In this document: one piece after another, positions 11,101 through 21,889 of the stretch | How positions within the stretch are numbered: the first letter of the stretch is position 1 | Layout of the letters: each line of letters opens with the position of its first letter | From: Allomyces macrogynus ATCC 38327 | Taxonomy: Eukaryota; Blastocladiomycota; Blastocladiomycetes; Blastocladiales; Blastocladiaceae | NCBI GenBank assembly: GCA_000151295.1 | Contig: GG745349.1 | Span: forward strand, 703,590-740,403 | Length of the DNA stretch: 36,814 nucleotides | Reading direction: 5' to 3' | The notes under the pieces: generated by a model | Databases searched by the model: none | Told to the model about the DNA's origin: nothing | The model's input: only the letters and a program-made list of their open reading frames with translations | Position numbers and translations under genes: made by a program

Positions 11101-12662
11101 TGCCGCTGACCCATGCAAAGTCGGCGTGGTCCACAGCCACAGCGGGCTTTGTCGTGTTCAATGAGTCGGTGGCGCCAGCGATCATGGCCGGGCAAGTGTC
11201 GAGCTCGTCGGCCTCGAGGAGAGCGGTGATGCGGTCCATGGCCACTTGAGCGTCAATGAGCGCTGTAAATGCGGTCGGCAGCAGCGTGATCGGCAGGCGA
11301 AGCTATGCATGATGAATGCGTGCCACAAGACTGGTCAGCCAAATCCCAACGCCAGAGCATCAATCCGGCAAGAGAAGGTATCGAGTATCGCACCTGGCTA
11401 AACAGCGTCAGCGCCGGAAACACGACCGCCGGCGTGAGCTCGTGGCCCAGCGCATAATAAACTGCAAACACGACCGTGGCCACAAACGCCGGAACGACTT
11501 GCGCGACGCCCGTGATGACGGCCTTCCACAGCGCCAGCTTGCGCAGCCACCCGACCTCGCGCTTGCGCAACACCAGAACCGCGTCGCGGAACACTTGCCC
11601 CCACGCCAGCATCTTGATCATGCGCATGCCCTCGACCAGCTCGGTGACCGTCTTGACGCGCTGGTCCGTGACGCGCTGGCTCTCGCGCCGATACTTGGCC
11701 AATGCACGCATGAGCCGCGCTTGCACGGGCACGACGACGACCATCAGCGCGACGCCCGCCAATGCGCCGAGACCCACGAGCCGCACGAGCAACGCCAGGA
11801 CAATGCTGATTTGCAGCAGGCTGACCCACAGCAGGTGCGCTTGCAGGACCATGGTCTCGACGCGCGCCGTGTCGGTGCTCATCGTGTTCGTGATCTTGCC
11901 ATTGTCGAAATCGGCCGCGCGCGCCTCTGCCGTCAAACGGAGCGACTTGGAAAAGATGAGCGAGACGAGGCTGCTGCGTAGCGTCACGCCAAGGGTGCCG
12001 GCGCGGTAGAACAGGAGCGAGTTGCTGAACGTGGCGAGACACTGCAGGACAAACAGCGAGAAGGCGAGCAAGTACCCGTCGCTGCTCTCCGGCCGAGCCG
12101 CGCCGTCTTGCATGTACCGCAGCAGCTGCTCAAGAACGACCGGCGTCATGACTTGGGCCGCGACGTTGATCAAACCAAACAGACCCGCGATCAGCCACTG
12201 GGATCCGTAGGCGCGCCAAATCGCGCGCTGGAGCAATGGAGGGCGTGCCGGATCAGCGACAGATCGTGCAGTGGACGTCGTACGAGCTCCTCTCCTCTCT
12301 TCGGCCCACACTTTTTCGACACGTCGCGAATTGGCCTTGGTGAGCAGCGACTCGGGCAACTTGTACATATCCGTGAGCTCGAGAGGCCGGCGGGTCCCGA
12401 GCCGCATCAGCGGCGTGAGCCACGAGAAGCACAGTCGCGAGATCCAATTGACGCGAAACGCGGGCACGATCTCGTCGGCATTGAAGCGTGGCGGCGCGGG
12501 CGACGCGTCGGATCCGTGCGGGACACCGAACTGGCCAAAACTCTTGGTCTTTTCGATGCGGTCATAGTCGTAGCCAGGCCCCGACGACGGCGACCGGGCG
12601 GTGCGCAAGCTGGTCGGTAATAACGGCGAGCGCGTCTTGGATCGCATGATCAGGGGCGACAC
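8109..12662 (-). CDS. ABC transporter, subfamily C (short MRP/Yor1-like, no TMD0)
   Basis: Six exons fit without frame problems: 12662-11394, 11302-9887, 9789-9020, 8940-8716, 8638-8390 and 8307-8109. They give about 1375 aa, the length of ABCC proteins without the extra N-terminal membrane domain. Order: a cytosolic N-terminus, TMD1, NBD1 (Walker [10 protein letters not shown] about residue 511, LSGGQLAR about 600, Walker [13 protein letters not shown]), an acidic linker, TMD2 (FFETTPLG, then [14 protein letters not shown]), and NBD2 (GRSGAGKSS about 1152, LSLGQQQ about 1252, [13 protein letters not shown]-loop AHR). Such pumps export anionic or conjugated compounds across the plasma or vacuolar membrane. 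As in many ABCCs, Walker B of NBD1 has Asp instead of the catalytic Glu (LLDDP), so the first ATP site is probably degenerate. Met at 12647 is an alternative start. Confidence 0.95.
8336..8364 (-). repeat. 9-nt tandem repeat inside ABCC intron 5
   Basis: About three copies of a GGAAGAGYT unit (minus strand) lie in the last ABCC intron (8389-8308). It is a simple intronic repeat. Confidence 0.75.
9848..9869 (+). repeat. 22-nt poly-A (poly-T on the coding strand) in ABCC intron 2
   Basis: A run of 22 A on the plus strand lies in intron 9886-9790. In the sense direction it is a long T tract between donor and acceptor. Its true length may be misread in sequencing. Confidence 0.9.
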
Positions 12663-13340
12663 GGAGGAGGAGACGATACGGCACGAGAGAATTCGACGCG
12701 GTGGCGGGCCATTGGCGGGGATGTGCTCGGTTTATACACGGCTTTACGTCGCGCTGATCAGCCCGCACCGATTTTTGGGCGGTGGGGCCGTGAGGGGTGT
12801 GTGTGGGAGGCCAGGGCGTGCGTGCGGGGTACGCGAAAGAGTGAGGACTTGGATGTTATCAAAATCCCATCACAGGATCGAGGCGCCAGGCAAGAAGTAT
12901 TACTCAGTGATATATACGTGTCCTGAGCCGGAAAAATGGCGATCTTGCGGCTCACAGGTGCCAGAACGCCGATCGAGCCCTCCACATTCATTTGTTCGAA
13001 TCGCCCCAGCCCTCATGGCAAACGAGCGATTCCAAGCCGATCTTGGCTGAAGCTGGACGTGCCACCGTGTCACCCTGTTCTGTCGTCCGCTTGACCTCCC
13101 AACTCTTGACGGAACAACAGAAACGACTGGAACAAAATTCGAAGCGACGGCACCCAGCAAGAGGAAAACGTGGAGACCACACCGCCATCGCTTTCCAAAA
13201 CGGCCGTCACACATTCACAACCACGCGCGTATCTCGTTGATCAAAGCGCATGCGTTGGCCCACCGCCAAGCAGAAATCACAGATGCAAACCAAGAGATTT
13301 ATCAACTCAGCCATCAGGGAGCTGTCGCAAAGAAGCGCGT
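12663..13340. other. Intergenic region upstream of ABCC and downstream of HIS2
   Basis: It must contain the ABCC promoter (minus strand) and the HIS2 3' UTR. A TATATA-like run at about 12909-12915 is the only core-promoter-like element seen. I found no coding conservation or RNA gene. Confidence 0.4.
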
Positions 13341-14287
13341 TCACAACGGGTCATCCGCGACCCGAATGCTCTTGGTCTCGAGCGTCCCCGTCCAATACAA
13401 CAGCTCCGCGACTCCGACCTCCGCCAGGTACGCCGGAACGTGCTGCCGGTAATTGAGCCCCACATCCTCGGGCCCGTGCGCGTCGTCCGGCAGCGTGAAC
13501 CGCCCGCCCAGACTCGCAATCGTCTTCGCGACCTCAACGTGCGGGTACCCCGGGATCCCCTTTTTCCGCGCCCGCGCATTGATTTCAAAGAGCGATCCCG
13601 TAGCAATCGCCGCGCGAATGTTGCGCTGGACGCGCGGCCACACGGTCGCGTTGTGCAGGGTCGCCAAGTGCACGTCGGGCGACGGCGCGAAATTCCAATC
13701 AGGTCGAAGTGACCAATGACGTGTGGGCGCACGCGCGTGATCAGGTCCAGCTGCGCGTCAAAGTAGGCCGAGTAGAGGGCGACGTACGACCCGCCGTGGT
13801 GCGCGAGCGCGTTGGCGTACATGTCGCGCGAAAAGTCGATGGGGGTCCCGCCAACGTGGTGCACGGACCCGACGACGAGGAGCGGTAGTATCGACGACGC
13901 CGTGAGCGTGTCCAGCGCTTTGAGGTCAACCGTGTTAATGTACTCGGTCTCGCATCCGACGACCAAGTCGATCTGGTCGGCGTAAACTCGCTGCAGTCGG
14001 CGTGCCTCGACGAGGAACGCGTCAAACTGTGCGCGTAGATCGGCGACCGTCATGTCTGACTAACGAGACAAACGAGGCGCGTTTTAGGTCCCGGAGTTTC
14101 GGCCGTTCCTGGGGCAAAGCAAGCGCACCTCTTCGGGATAGAGGTGCTCTGGTGCAAACCGCGGAGCATGCTCGGTCAGGGCATAACTGGTAAATCCCTG
14201 GCGAATGGCCTCTTGCACGATCTGCTCGAGCTCGCCGTGACCATGGCGGCAAAACTGGCCGCTATGCGAGTGCTGCGAGATGGGCAT
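13341..14287 (-). CDS. HIS2: Histidinol-phosphatase, PHP type
   Basis: This enzyme removes phosphate from L-histidinol phosphate in histidine biosynthesis (EC 3.1.3.15), in the cytosol. Exon 1 is 14287-14129 and exon 2 is 14059-13341, with intron 14128-14060 (donor GTGCGC, acceptor GTTAG). About 292 aa, typical for fungal His2. Metal-binding motifs of the PHP domain are visible: HSHSGQF near the N-terminus, LTEHAPRF, GCETEY, SVHHV and GHFDL. The C-terminal half contains TVWPRVQRNI and FEINARARKKG. One base is missing as read at about 13696: FDLI is followed in a different frame by NFAPSPDVHLATLHNATVW. Adding one base (for example GG to GGG) gives an uninterrupted protein of the right length. 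Confidence 0.92.
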
Positions 14288-14579
14288 GGTGTTGCGATCT
14301 CGTGTTGGGTCGAGGTCCAGTGCAGCGCGCTAGTTGCAGCGAATCGTCGTTGTGTCGTCCTGTTGGTGCTTGGCCTCCTCAATCCGCGGAGGGAGCAACG
14401 GTCCCATTGGCGAAGGTGCGGCAATGGCGAAATGAACAATTTATGATTTGAAGTGCAAACCAGATCAGTGCGGTGAGTGCGGTGGTCAAAGAGTGATGTA
14501 TTCCAGTCATTTGAATCGTGATCGTTTCTACCGCACCGACCACCTCGGATCAGCCAAGCCGCGAGGCCGCACACCCAAA
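14288..14579. other. Divergent promoter region between HIS2 and the Abitram-like gene
   Basis: About 290 nt separate the two divergent genes. No clear regulatory motif was recognised. Confidence 0.35.
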
Positions 14580-15510
14580 ATGGCGATTTCTCCAGCAATC
14601 CAGGCCGATTCGGTCACCTACGACCTGGCGCAATATGACCGGCTCATCAACGAATGTTACAACGTCAATGCCGAGTGGGCCATTGCCACGCGCTACTTCA
14701 ATCCACAGTTCCTGATCTGTACCGTATTCCGGCCGCTTCCACTCCACATGATCGCTCTCGGCAATGAAATTGGGGTGGAGAGAATTGCAGGCATCTCGAT
14801 GAGCACCGTGCTTGACGCCCAAATTCGTCATGGCCAGCCAAATCCAATAATGATCATAATCAAGTCGACGGCGCGGAGCTGGAAGTCGAAACGCGCCTTG
14901 ACATGATGCTCCTCCAGTCGCCCAATTCGTTCGTAACGAACGCCCTTCCGTATTATCGCGCCGAAGTGGATGAACCTGACCGATCACGGACTCTAGTCTC
15001 TGTGTCATTTCGCTCGCCCCAGGCCACCGCGTCTTCGCGCACCTCCGCGAGAACCCTGGCACGACCATCACCGCCGTGCGGTACACGCCCCAGGCGACCG
15101 ACAACCTCGTGCGCAAGCTGAGACCCGGCCGTTCCGGCGGGCGCGGCGGCAAGCGCAAGCGCGGTGGCGCATCTCATGCCGTGAGCCAGGACCTGGGCAC
15201 GTTCCACGAGGACACGCTGGTTGCGCAGATCGTGCTGTCGGACGGGACCGCGATGCCGGTGCACGCGGGGATTTACGGATCGTTACTGCAGCTCAATGAC
15301 GCGCTGGCCACAGACCCGAGCCTGATCGTCAAGCACCCGTGTAATGTCGGGTTCCTGTTTGTGGCCAAGCCGTTACGCGAGACTGTGCGCGACGTGATGA
15401 CGCGCGAAGAATATCTGGCCGCGCGGCCGGACGTGGACGCGAGCATCTACCCGGCGCTCGTTGGGCCGCGCGATGTGGACGAGGAGGCGGTTGAGGAGGG
15501 GCAAGAATAG
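14580..15510 (+). CDS. ABITRAM: Abitram (FAM206/Simiate)-like protein, 5' exons uncertain
   Basis: The 3' part is clear. An exon ending at 14928 carries RLDMMLLQSPNS; intron 14929-14996 (donor GTTCGT, acceptor CTCTAG) joins it to 14997-15510, which begins LCVISLAPGHRV. That exon continues with a basic Gly/Arg/Lys segment, LVAQIVLSDG, GIYGSLLQLND, HPCNVGFLFVAKPL and MTREEYLAARPD, and ends in an acidic tail (TAG at 15508-15510). The order and spacing match the Abitram family (LQHSNRICVITLA, a biotinyl/lipoyl-like fold). The family is linked to actin and nuclear speckles in animals; its role in fungi is unclear. A likely start is ATG 14580 (AAATGGCG), with DRLINECYNVN as N-terminal segment. Exon borders between about 14650 and 14860 could not be fixed. 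Confidence 0.75.
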
Positions 15511-15565
15511 TGGAGAATCCAATGGGCCGTGCATTCGTTTTGGTTTTAAGAACCACTTCTCATCA
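15511..15565. other. Convergent 3' spacer, 55 nt
   Basis: Only 55 nt separate the stop codons of the Abitram-like gene and PRP28, so their 3' UTRs almost certainly overlap. Confidence 0.8.
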
Positions 15566-18303
15566 TTACTTGGCAAAGAGCGTCTCCTCGTACTTGCGCT
15601 TTGCCACAAACGTGCCGGGCTTGACCTGCGCGTCCGGGTGGTTGGCCAGTTCTAAAACGATGGGGATGTCCGAACAATGCCGTCAGCGTCGTAGCGTCCT
15701 GTGAAGAAACGAACAACCGAATCATACCAGCAGGACACTTTGAGACGGGGCTCTTGACGAGCAAGTTCTTGAGATCGTAGAGCACCTCCGAGTCGTCCTT
15801 GGTCAGGAACGTGACGGCCGTCCCCTTCTTGCCCGCACGGCCCGTGCGCCCAATCCGGTGCGTGTACTCTTCAATGTTCTTGGACATGTCGAAATTGACG
15901 ACCAGAGACACGTTGGGCACGTCAAGACCACGCCCCGCGACGTTGGTCGCGAGCAAAACTTGGGCCTCGCCCTTGCGCAGCTTATCGATCGCGGCCTCAC
16001 GCGTATCCTGCGACTTGCCACCGTGCAGCGCCGCGACCAGGTACCCTTCCTTGGCGAGCATCTTGGCATACTGGTCGACCGACCGCTTTTGGTTGAAAAA
16101 GACGATGATCGGCGGCTCGTACTCTTCGAGCAGCTCAAAGAGCCGGTGGCGCTTGCGGTTCTCGTCGTGCACAAACTCGACAATCTGCTGCACCGTGTCG
16201 ACGGCTTTGCCGGCATTCCCAATCACGACCGTCGCGGGCTTGCGCAGGTACTTTTGCGCGAGCCGCTCGACGGCCGTCGGCATCGTCGCCGAGAACATGG
16301 TCGTTTGCCGAATGTGCACGCCGCCGAGCGCCTTGAGCACAGCCTCGGGCAACTGCTGCCGGAACACGGGCTCCTCGTGCGCCTCTTTGCTGGCGGCCGG
16401 CCGGTCAACGTCCATGGCGTCGTGGTGCCCGAGACTGCGCAGAGTTGCCATCGCGCGCGCCGTCGCGGCCGAGTCGCGCCCTTGGTCCACGGATGGTCGC
16501 ACCGCGGCACCCGCGTCGCCGTGCAGCCCGTCCTCGGCGTTGGACACGGGCAGCTTGTCGAGAATAAACGTGACGTCGGCCTCGAACCCCATATCGATCA
16601 TGCGGTCGGCCTCGTCCATGACCACGTACGTGCACTGACCAAGCACGATAATATGGCGGTCAAGACAATCCTTGAGTCGACCGGGTGTCGCAATCACAAT
16701 CTCGGCGCCACGGCTCAGCGAAATACTCTGTTCCTCGATCGAGTGCCCGCCGACAATCGACACGCACCGGAACCCCATGGGTTTCGCAAACTTGGCCGCT
16801 TCCACTTCAATCTGCTGCGCCAATTCGCGCGTCGGGACCATGATCAGCGCGTAGGGACCGAGCGCCGCCGTCTCTTCGGTGATTTTAGGCAGCTTCATGA
16901 TGAACGAGAGCATCGGAATCAGAAAGCTCGCCGTCTTGCCGGACCCGGTCTCGGCAATGCCGATAATATCGCGGTTCTGCAGGCCGATCGGGATCGTTTG
17001 CCGCTGGATCGGCGTCGGGTCCTTGTACCCGACCTGCTCAATCACGCGCAGGATCGGTTCGGGAATCGATGACTCGCGCCATGACCGGATCGGGCGCGGG
17101 ACCTGGCCACCTAGTGGCGCAGAAGCGCAAGTCAGTTGTTGTGTTCGCGGGACGCCCTGCGTGGGCAAGCGCGTGCTCAACGTGGGAGAGCACGTACCCT
17201 TGGTCGAGATGTCAAAGTCCTCCTTGAAGATGCGCCAGTCGCGCTCCTTCATCTCACTCAAGCGCTTCTCGGACCAGTGGCGGTTGTCGACGACGACCTG
17301 CTTGCCGCTCTTGCGGTATAGCTAGAGGCGAGATAAAAGCGTCAGTCTGCACGTACTTCCTCTGCCGCAACATCCCAAATGCCGAATCATCCGGGTCGAT
17401 ACCACCCAAATGCCCACGGCCAAACCGCCGTGTACTCGACGCGCTGGTTATAGAGCGGGTTCACGTCGACCGACGTGTCCTCGCCCGCGTCCCAGTCGAA
17501 CACGAACCGGCGGTCGTTCACGCGGCGCACCTTGCGCTTCTTCCATTCGCCGCCCATGTACCGCTCGCGAATTTGTGCCATCTCCTCGGGGGTCAGACCG
17601 GCTGTGTCGATCTCGCCGTCCTCTTCGCCTTCGCGCGAGAGACGGCCACGGTCACGGCGGTCGTCGCGGCGGTCATCGCGGCGGCGGTCGTCGTACTCGC
17701 GGTCGCGATCGCGGTCGTTGCGGTACCGGTCGCGATCGCGGTCGCGGTCTCCACGGTCGTTCCGGTCGCTGCCGTTGCGGTCGTAGTCGCGGGAACGGTA
17801 GTCGTCGCGGCGCGAGCGTGGCGGGGAGGGTGAGCGGCGGTCGCGGTACCGGTCGCGGCCACCGCCAGAACGTGAGCTGGAAGACGCGTAACGGCGTGCT
17901 TGCTCCTCTACACGGCGCAATCCATGATCAGAGGTTGCCGGTGCACGCAAGAATAAGGCCCAGCGGGGACAGGGGCGCACCTTGCGCGAGCTTCTTGGCC
18001 TCCTCGAAAAACTCGATGCGCTTTTGCTTTTCCTCGGCCTCGCGCTCGTGGATCGCCTCGACCTCCTTGGCGCGGCGCTCGAGCGCGAGCTTGGCGCGCT
18101 CCTCCTTGGACAGGAACTTGGGCTAGACACATTCCACAGGTCCGGTCGTCAGTTCTTGCCATGATTGCTCCATTGTCTCGTGGTTGGTTGGCGATGAACA
18201 GGTGGATACTTGCCTTGCTGCCGGCCTCCTTTTGCTGGGCTTGCCGCTTGACAACGTCCTCAAGCGAGAGCGGCTCCTTGCCGCGTCCGTTGCTGGCTGT
18301 CAT
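15566..18303 (-). CDS. PRP28: Spliceosomal DEAD-box RNA helicase Prp28 (DDX23)
   Basis: Prp28 exchanges U1 for U6 at the 5' splice site during spliceosome activation, in the nucleus. Exons: 18303-18214, 18122-17981, 17907-about 17357, 17321-17198, 17110-15728 and 15651-15566, about 790 aa. Family landmarks in order: [18 protein letters not shown], an Arg/Asp/Ser-rich low-complexity region, [47 protein letters not shown]-motif [55 protein letters not shown] and the C-terminal [11 protein letters not shown]. Intron 1 starts with GCAAGT (GC-AG). Exon 3 has a frame problem: [10 protein letters not shown] is out of frame with NPLYNQRVE by one base at 17424-17437, and the exon's 3' junction is ambiguous. 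Intron 17197-17111 is 87 nt with no stop. Confidence 0.95.
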
Positions 18304-18738
18304 GGTGGCGGTTGATGGGTTGGAGTGCAGTTGCTGCAGATATTGTCGCTCACGACGCGGCGGATGTCGCGTTGCCTGGGCGCGCATCGTACTCAAATGC
18401 AAGTCATTTGTGTGCTGCGAATGATTCACCATCTGTGTCGCGACGTTCACAGAGCTTGAGCAATGCCAGGCCAAACCCAACTTTGGCATGGTTTCGCACA
18501 CAGACGCGCAACCATGAGACAACACGATTGCGACGGCCTCTGCTCTCGACCCTGCTGTACTCCTCGTCAAACACTCCTCCCTCTCGACCACTCGCGCGCC
18601 AACCAGCTCGACTCAGTATTTGCACCGCTTTGGACCGCACCCGACCTCGCGCGCGCCCACAACTGCACGCACCGCGCTTGCTCGCCCGTCTCCCGACCTA
18701 TTGAACCCGCCCATCGGCTGCTCCCGCTTTCCGCGCCA
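18304..18738. other. Divergent promoter region PRP28/RMD1-like
   Basis: 435 nt separate the two divergent start codons. It is C-rich toward the RMD1-like ATG. No specific motif is claimed. Confidence 0.4.
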
Positions 18739-20407
18739 ATGTCGTCCCGCCAAGCTTCGCAAGCGATGCGACGCAAGTCGCGCCAGGCCTACCACCGGCT
18801 GCCGACCGACGACGCCGCCATGGCCGGCTCCTTCCCGACGCGCGCCGGCGTCCCGGCGGGCGCGCCCACGCTCGGCCCGCCCAAGCCGCACAAGCAGCCG
18901 AATCGCACGACCAAGACGGCGCAAAAGCTGACACTGTTCCCCGAGGACGCGCCTGTCACGCAGCCATCGCAATTGCCCGAGGAGTTGCTGCTGCCCGAGG
19001 CCGAGGACTTGTACGACCAGCTGACGCAAGTGCCGCCCGAGCGGATTGGCAAACTCGACCGCAAGAAGCTGCCGCGCGTCACGGCCTACTGCACCGCAAA
19101 GTGCGCTCGAAATTGGGTCTTTATCAAATTGAATCGCGGCCGTTTCATTTTGCGCTGACAACACGCACCGCTCGTTCATTCCAGTTCGTACCGCCTCGAC
19201 GACCTCATTTCATTTCTCAGGGCGCGGCCCAACGTGACGCCGCCGAAAAAATTCGACGAGTGCCTCTACGTCGCGCTCTACTCGACGGTCGGACAAGCGA
19301 TCCCGCAGCCGATGCACTCGCACACGCATCCGGGGCTCGACGTGCTCGAGGCGTTTCGCGCGCACTCGGAGGCTCTCACGGCGCTGCAGCACAATGTGGG
19401 CGAGCTGTTTTGCTTCGAGTACGGCGTGCTCGTCTTTTGGGGGTTCAACGAAGACGAGGAGAAATCGATTATTCGCGAACTGGCCGCCTTCGAGGACGAG
19501 TCGTTGGGGCAGGACGTCGAGACGGAGGAGTTTGTGTTCCACTACAACTCAAATTACCAGCCGCGCATCTACAACGATATTATCTCGCTCAAGGTACGGA
19601 CAGATGCGCGTGGATTGGCGCGCGGGGTCCATGGACGTTTGTTTGCGTTTTCCTCGCTGACCGGATTTCTCGATCCGCAATTCGTCTAGAACCCGGCCAA
19701 CTACATGGCCAAGCTCACCATTTCGCACGCGATTGCGCAGTCGACCAAGCTGACCCTGTTTGAGGGGCTCATCGAGGAAACGATTTCCGCGACCAAGCAC
19801 ATCCCGCAGACCATGGCCACGACGGGCAAGGTGCCGATGAGCCGCACCGCGATCACCAAGAAGATTGGGCAGCTGTTCATCATGAGGATCAACGTCAACC
19901 TTGTCTCGAATGTCCTCGACACGCCCGAAATCTTCTGGTCCGAACCTGCTCTTGGTACGGCTGTCTTGGCCTGCGCGGCGACAGTTTGTAGGCGTGGCCT
20001 GACTCTCTCCACTTGTCCGCAGAGCCATTATACCAGGCGATTCGCGGTTACCTCGAGATCAGTCAGCGCGTTGAGCTCTTGAACCAGCGTGTGTCGGTCA
20101 TTTCCGATCTGTTGGACATGTACGTCATCGGCTGGAATGCTTTCTCCACCTCGCCTTCGCTATCGGAAACTATCTGCTGACTCCATTTGTTACCGCGGCC
20201 AAAATAGGTTGAAAGAGCACCTGACAAGCACGCACGGCGAGCAGCTCGAGTGGATCGTCATTGTGCTCATCGGTACGCGGCGTCGCTCCGTGTCCCTGTT
20301 CTCGATTGCTACTGACAGTTACTGAACCGGAACTAGGATTCGAGATCTTGATCGGCTTGGTCACGATCCTGTTCGACTACGTCGCATGGGCCCAAGGTAG
20401 AGACTAG
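18739..20407 (+). CDS. RMD1: Rmd1/DUF155 family protein
   Basis: Six exons fit cleanly: 18739-19100, 19185-19593, 19690-19954, 20023-20119, 20208-20272 and 20337-20407, about 422 aa. After a basic, Pro-rich N-terminus come the DUF155 landmarks: PRVTAYCTA, SYRLDDLISFLRARP, GVLVFWGFNEDEE, FHYNSNYQPRIYND, LTISHAIAQSTKLTLFE, GQLFIMRINVNLVSNVLDTPE and WSEP-LEPLYQAIRGYLEI. The protein ends with a membrane segment (WIVIVLIGFEILIGLVTILF). In yeast RMD1 is needed for meiotic division and sporulation; relatives such as RMND1 support mitochondrial translation. The molecular activity is not established. The N-terminus here is Arg/Ala-rich and could be a targeting sequence, but that is only compositional. 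Confidence 0.92.
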
Positions 20408-20873
20408 GCGTGCCCTTTGCGCGGTCCTTTTTTTGTCCCGCTCTCGCGACCTGGCTCTCGGTTGTCGGTTTTCTCCGTGATTCGTCAAATTAAAATCGTT
20501 CAAGTGTGTTTTACAGTGTTCCGTAACCCGATCCTGCTCTTCACTCATGCTTCCCACAAAAAAGAGAAGGCGTGAAATGCGCATTGGCTGTCCTGGCAAC
20601 CATGGGCGGCTATTCTAGCCCATGTTTGTTGGGTAGACATGATTCGTCCGATTGCAAAGAAAGGAAACAGACGATTTTGTCCAGTATTGCAAATATTACA
20701 TATCAAATGGAAGGGCGTTGAATGGGTGCGGCCATTTTTCGCAACACCATTACCAAACGAGCTCAAAAAAAGGAACAACTGCGCCCCCCTCCGACGATGG
20801 AGCTTGTCCCGGGCACTTATCACGTCGAGTGCATTGACCCTTGGCAGCGGGCGGCACGCGTCCGGCGAGCCGA
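20408..20873. other. Convergent intergenic region
   Basis: The region lies between the RMD1-like stop and the stop of Gly/Met-rich paralogue A. From about 20839 it begins to match the 3' flank of paralogue B (about 22990). Nothing else is recognised. Confidence 0.4.
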
Positions 20874-21590
20874 TCAAATCTCGCGAACGTCCATGGTGAG
20901 CGCAATCGCGCCGTGCTTCGACTTGCCCTGGTACTGCCACTGGCCCGGCATGCGATGATGGGCGCCGACCCATGGAGCGCCAGGACCAAAAGGCATCTCA
21001 TGCGGACCGCCGTGCGGAACGTGCGGCCCATGAGCGCCAAACGGACCTTGATGCGGGCCATGCGCGCCAAACGGACCTTGCTGCCCGGGGTGCCCCGGGA
21101 AACCGTGCAGGGCGCCAGGCATGCCGCCAGGACCCATGCCGCCAGGGCCCATACCGCCGCGACCCATGCCGCCGGCCATCCCGCCGCGGCCGCCCCACAT
21201 GCCCCAGAACCCGCCGCGACCGCGCATCCCACCGCGACCCCACATACCCGGCATCCCGCCGCGCATCGCCGACGCATCCTTGTCGTCGCTCTCGTCGTCG
21301 TCGCCGCAGTGCTCGAGCACGGCCTTGACAAGCGCGGCCACGTCAAGCGGTACGCCCGCGGGCGCCGAGAACTTGGCGTGGAACGTGGCCTCGCGCGGGA
21401 GCGTCTCGGCTTCGTCCTCGTCGTTTTCGCTCGAGGTGAACAGCGACACGAGCGGTTTCTTGTGCTCGGCCGCGAGGTCAGAGATGAGACCGTTGTAGAG
21501 CGTTGTCTTGTCGCCGTTGACGGTGGCCGTGATGCGGATGGTGTCCATCTTGATCGACACGTCAAGCGCGTAGTCGGTGATCCGGGCCAT
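20874..21590 (-). CDS. Gly/Met-rich protein of unrecognised family, paralogue A
   Basis: A single exon of 238 aa. I do not recognise the family. It has three parts. Residues 1-85 form a conserved head (ITDYALDVSIK, TVNGDKTTLY, LPREATFHAKFSAPAGVPLD, KAVLEHCGDDDE). A low-complexity middle is built from GGM, RGG, MGPGG and FGAHGPH units. The C-terminus is conserved (MPGQWQYQGKSKHGAIALT, then MDVREI). The head looks folded and acidic, while the middle resembles disordered or phase-separating sequence. ATG 21590 is chosen because conservation with paralogue B begins there; upstream in-frame sequence aligns as promoter. Upstream lie a TATA-like element (21691) and two TTC-decamer arrays. A secreted form is unlikely, as no signal peptide is seen. 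Confidence 0.85.
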   Translation of the reverse strand: MARITDYALDVSIKMDTIRITATVNGDKTTLYNGLISDLAAEHKKPLVSLFTSSENDEDEAETLPREATFHAKFSAPAGVPLDVAALVKAVLEHCGDDDESDDKDASAMRGGMPGMWGRGGMRGRGGFWGMWGGRGGMAGGMGRGGMGPGGMGPGGMPGALHGFPGHPGQQGPFGAHGPHQGPFGAHGPHVPHGGPHEMPFGPGAPWVGAHHRMPGQWQYQGKSKHGAIALTMDVREI

Positions 21591-21690
21591 GGCTGGTCGG
21601 TGGAGGGGAGATGAGAAGTGGAGACGAGTGGATAACGCGCGCGATGGTTGTCGTTGGTGCGCGGCAAACAGTATGCACGGGGTTCCATGG

Positions 21691-21704
21691 TATTTATGCC
21701 ATCG
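21691..21704 (-). promoter_or_regulatory. TATA-like core promoter element of paralogue A
   Basis: A 14-nt block, identical in both duplicated units, reads GCATAAATA on the minus strand. It lies about 100 nt upstream of the ATG and sits in a less conserved surrounding, which suggests constraint. Confidence 0.55.
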
Positions 21705-21829
21705 TGCACGTTGACTTCGTGCCCAGAGCGACACGTTCATGGCCGACGGGCTCACACTGTTGCAGCGCGCCGCCAGAGGTTGCTGGCGCTCGATCTGGCT
21801 CAAATATGCCAGGCACCGGTCCCTGGGCC

Positions 21830-21889
21830 GTATTCGATGGAGATCGAAGAGGTTCGACGTAATTCTACCGGGATTCACCAGGCTCGACG
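21830..21889 (-). promoter_or_regulatory. Proximal TTC-decamer array upstream of paralogue A
   Basis: The array has about five degenerate repeats with a spacing of 10 to 11 nt (cores TTCGAC, TTCTAC, TTCACC on the plus strand). It begins about 240 nt upstream of the ATG and aligns with the perfect array at 24121-24180. Confidence 0.65.

Noticed and set aside
10070..11164. 364-codon plus-strand open frame antisense to ABCC
   Set aside because: It is Arg/Ala-rich shadow coding of a GC-rich gene; the minus strand carries clear NBD1 motifs.
14550..15158. 202-codon minus-strand open frame opposite the Abitram-like gene
   Set aside because: No recognisable domain, and it overlaps well-conserved plus-strand Abitram coding.
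17560..17880. Arg/Asp repeat block in PRP28 as a mini-satellite or CRISPR-like array
   Set aside because: It is codon-biased RD/RS low-complexity protein sequence in frame with the gene, without fixed-length repeats and spacers.
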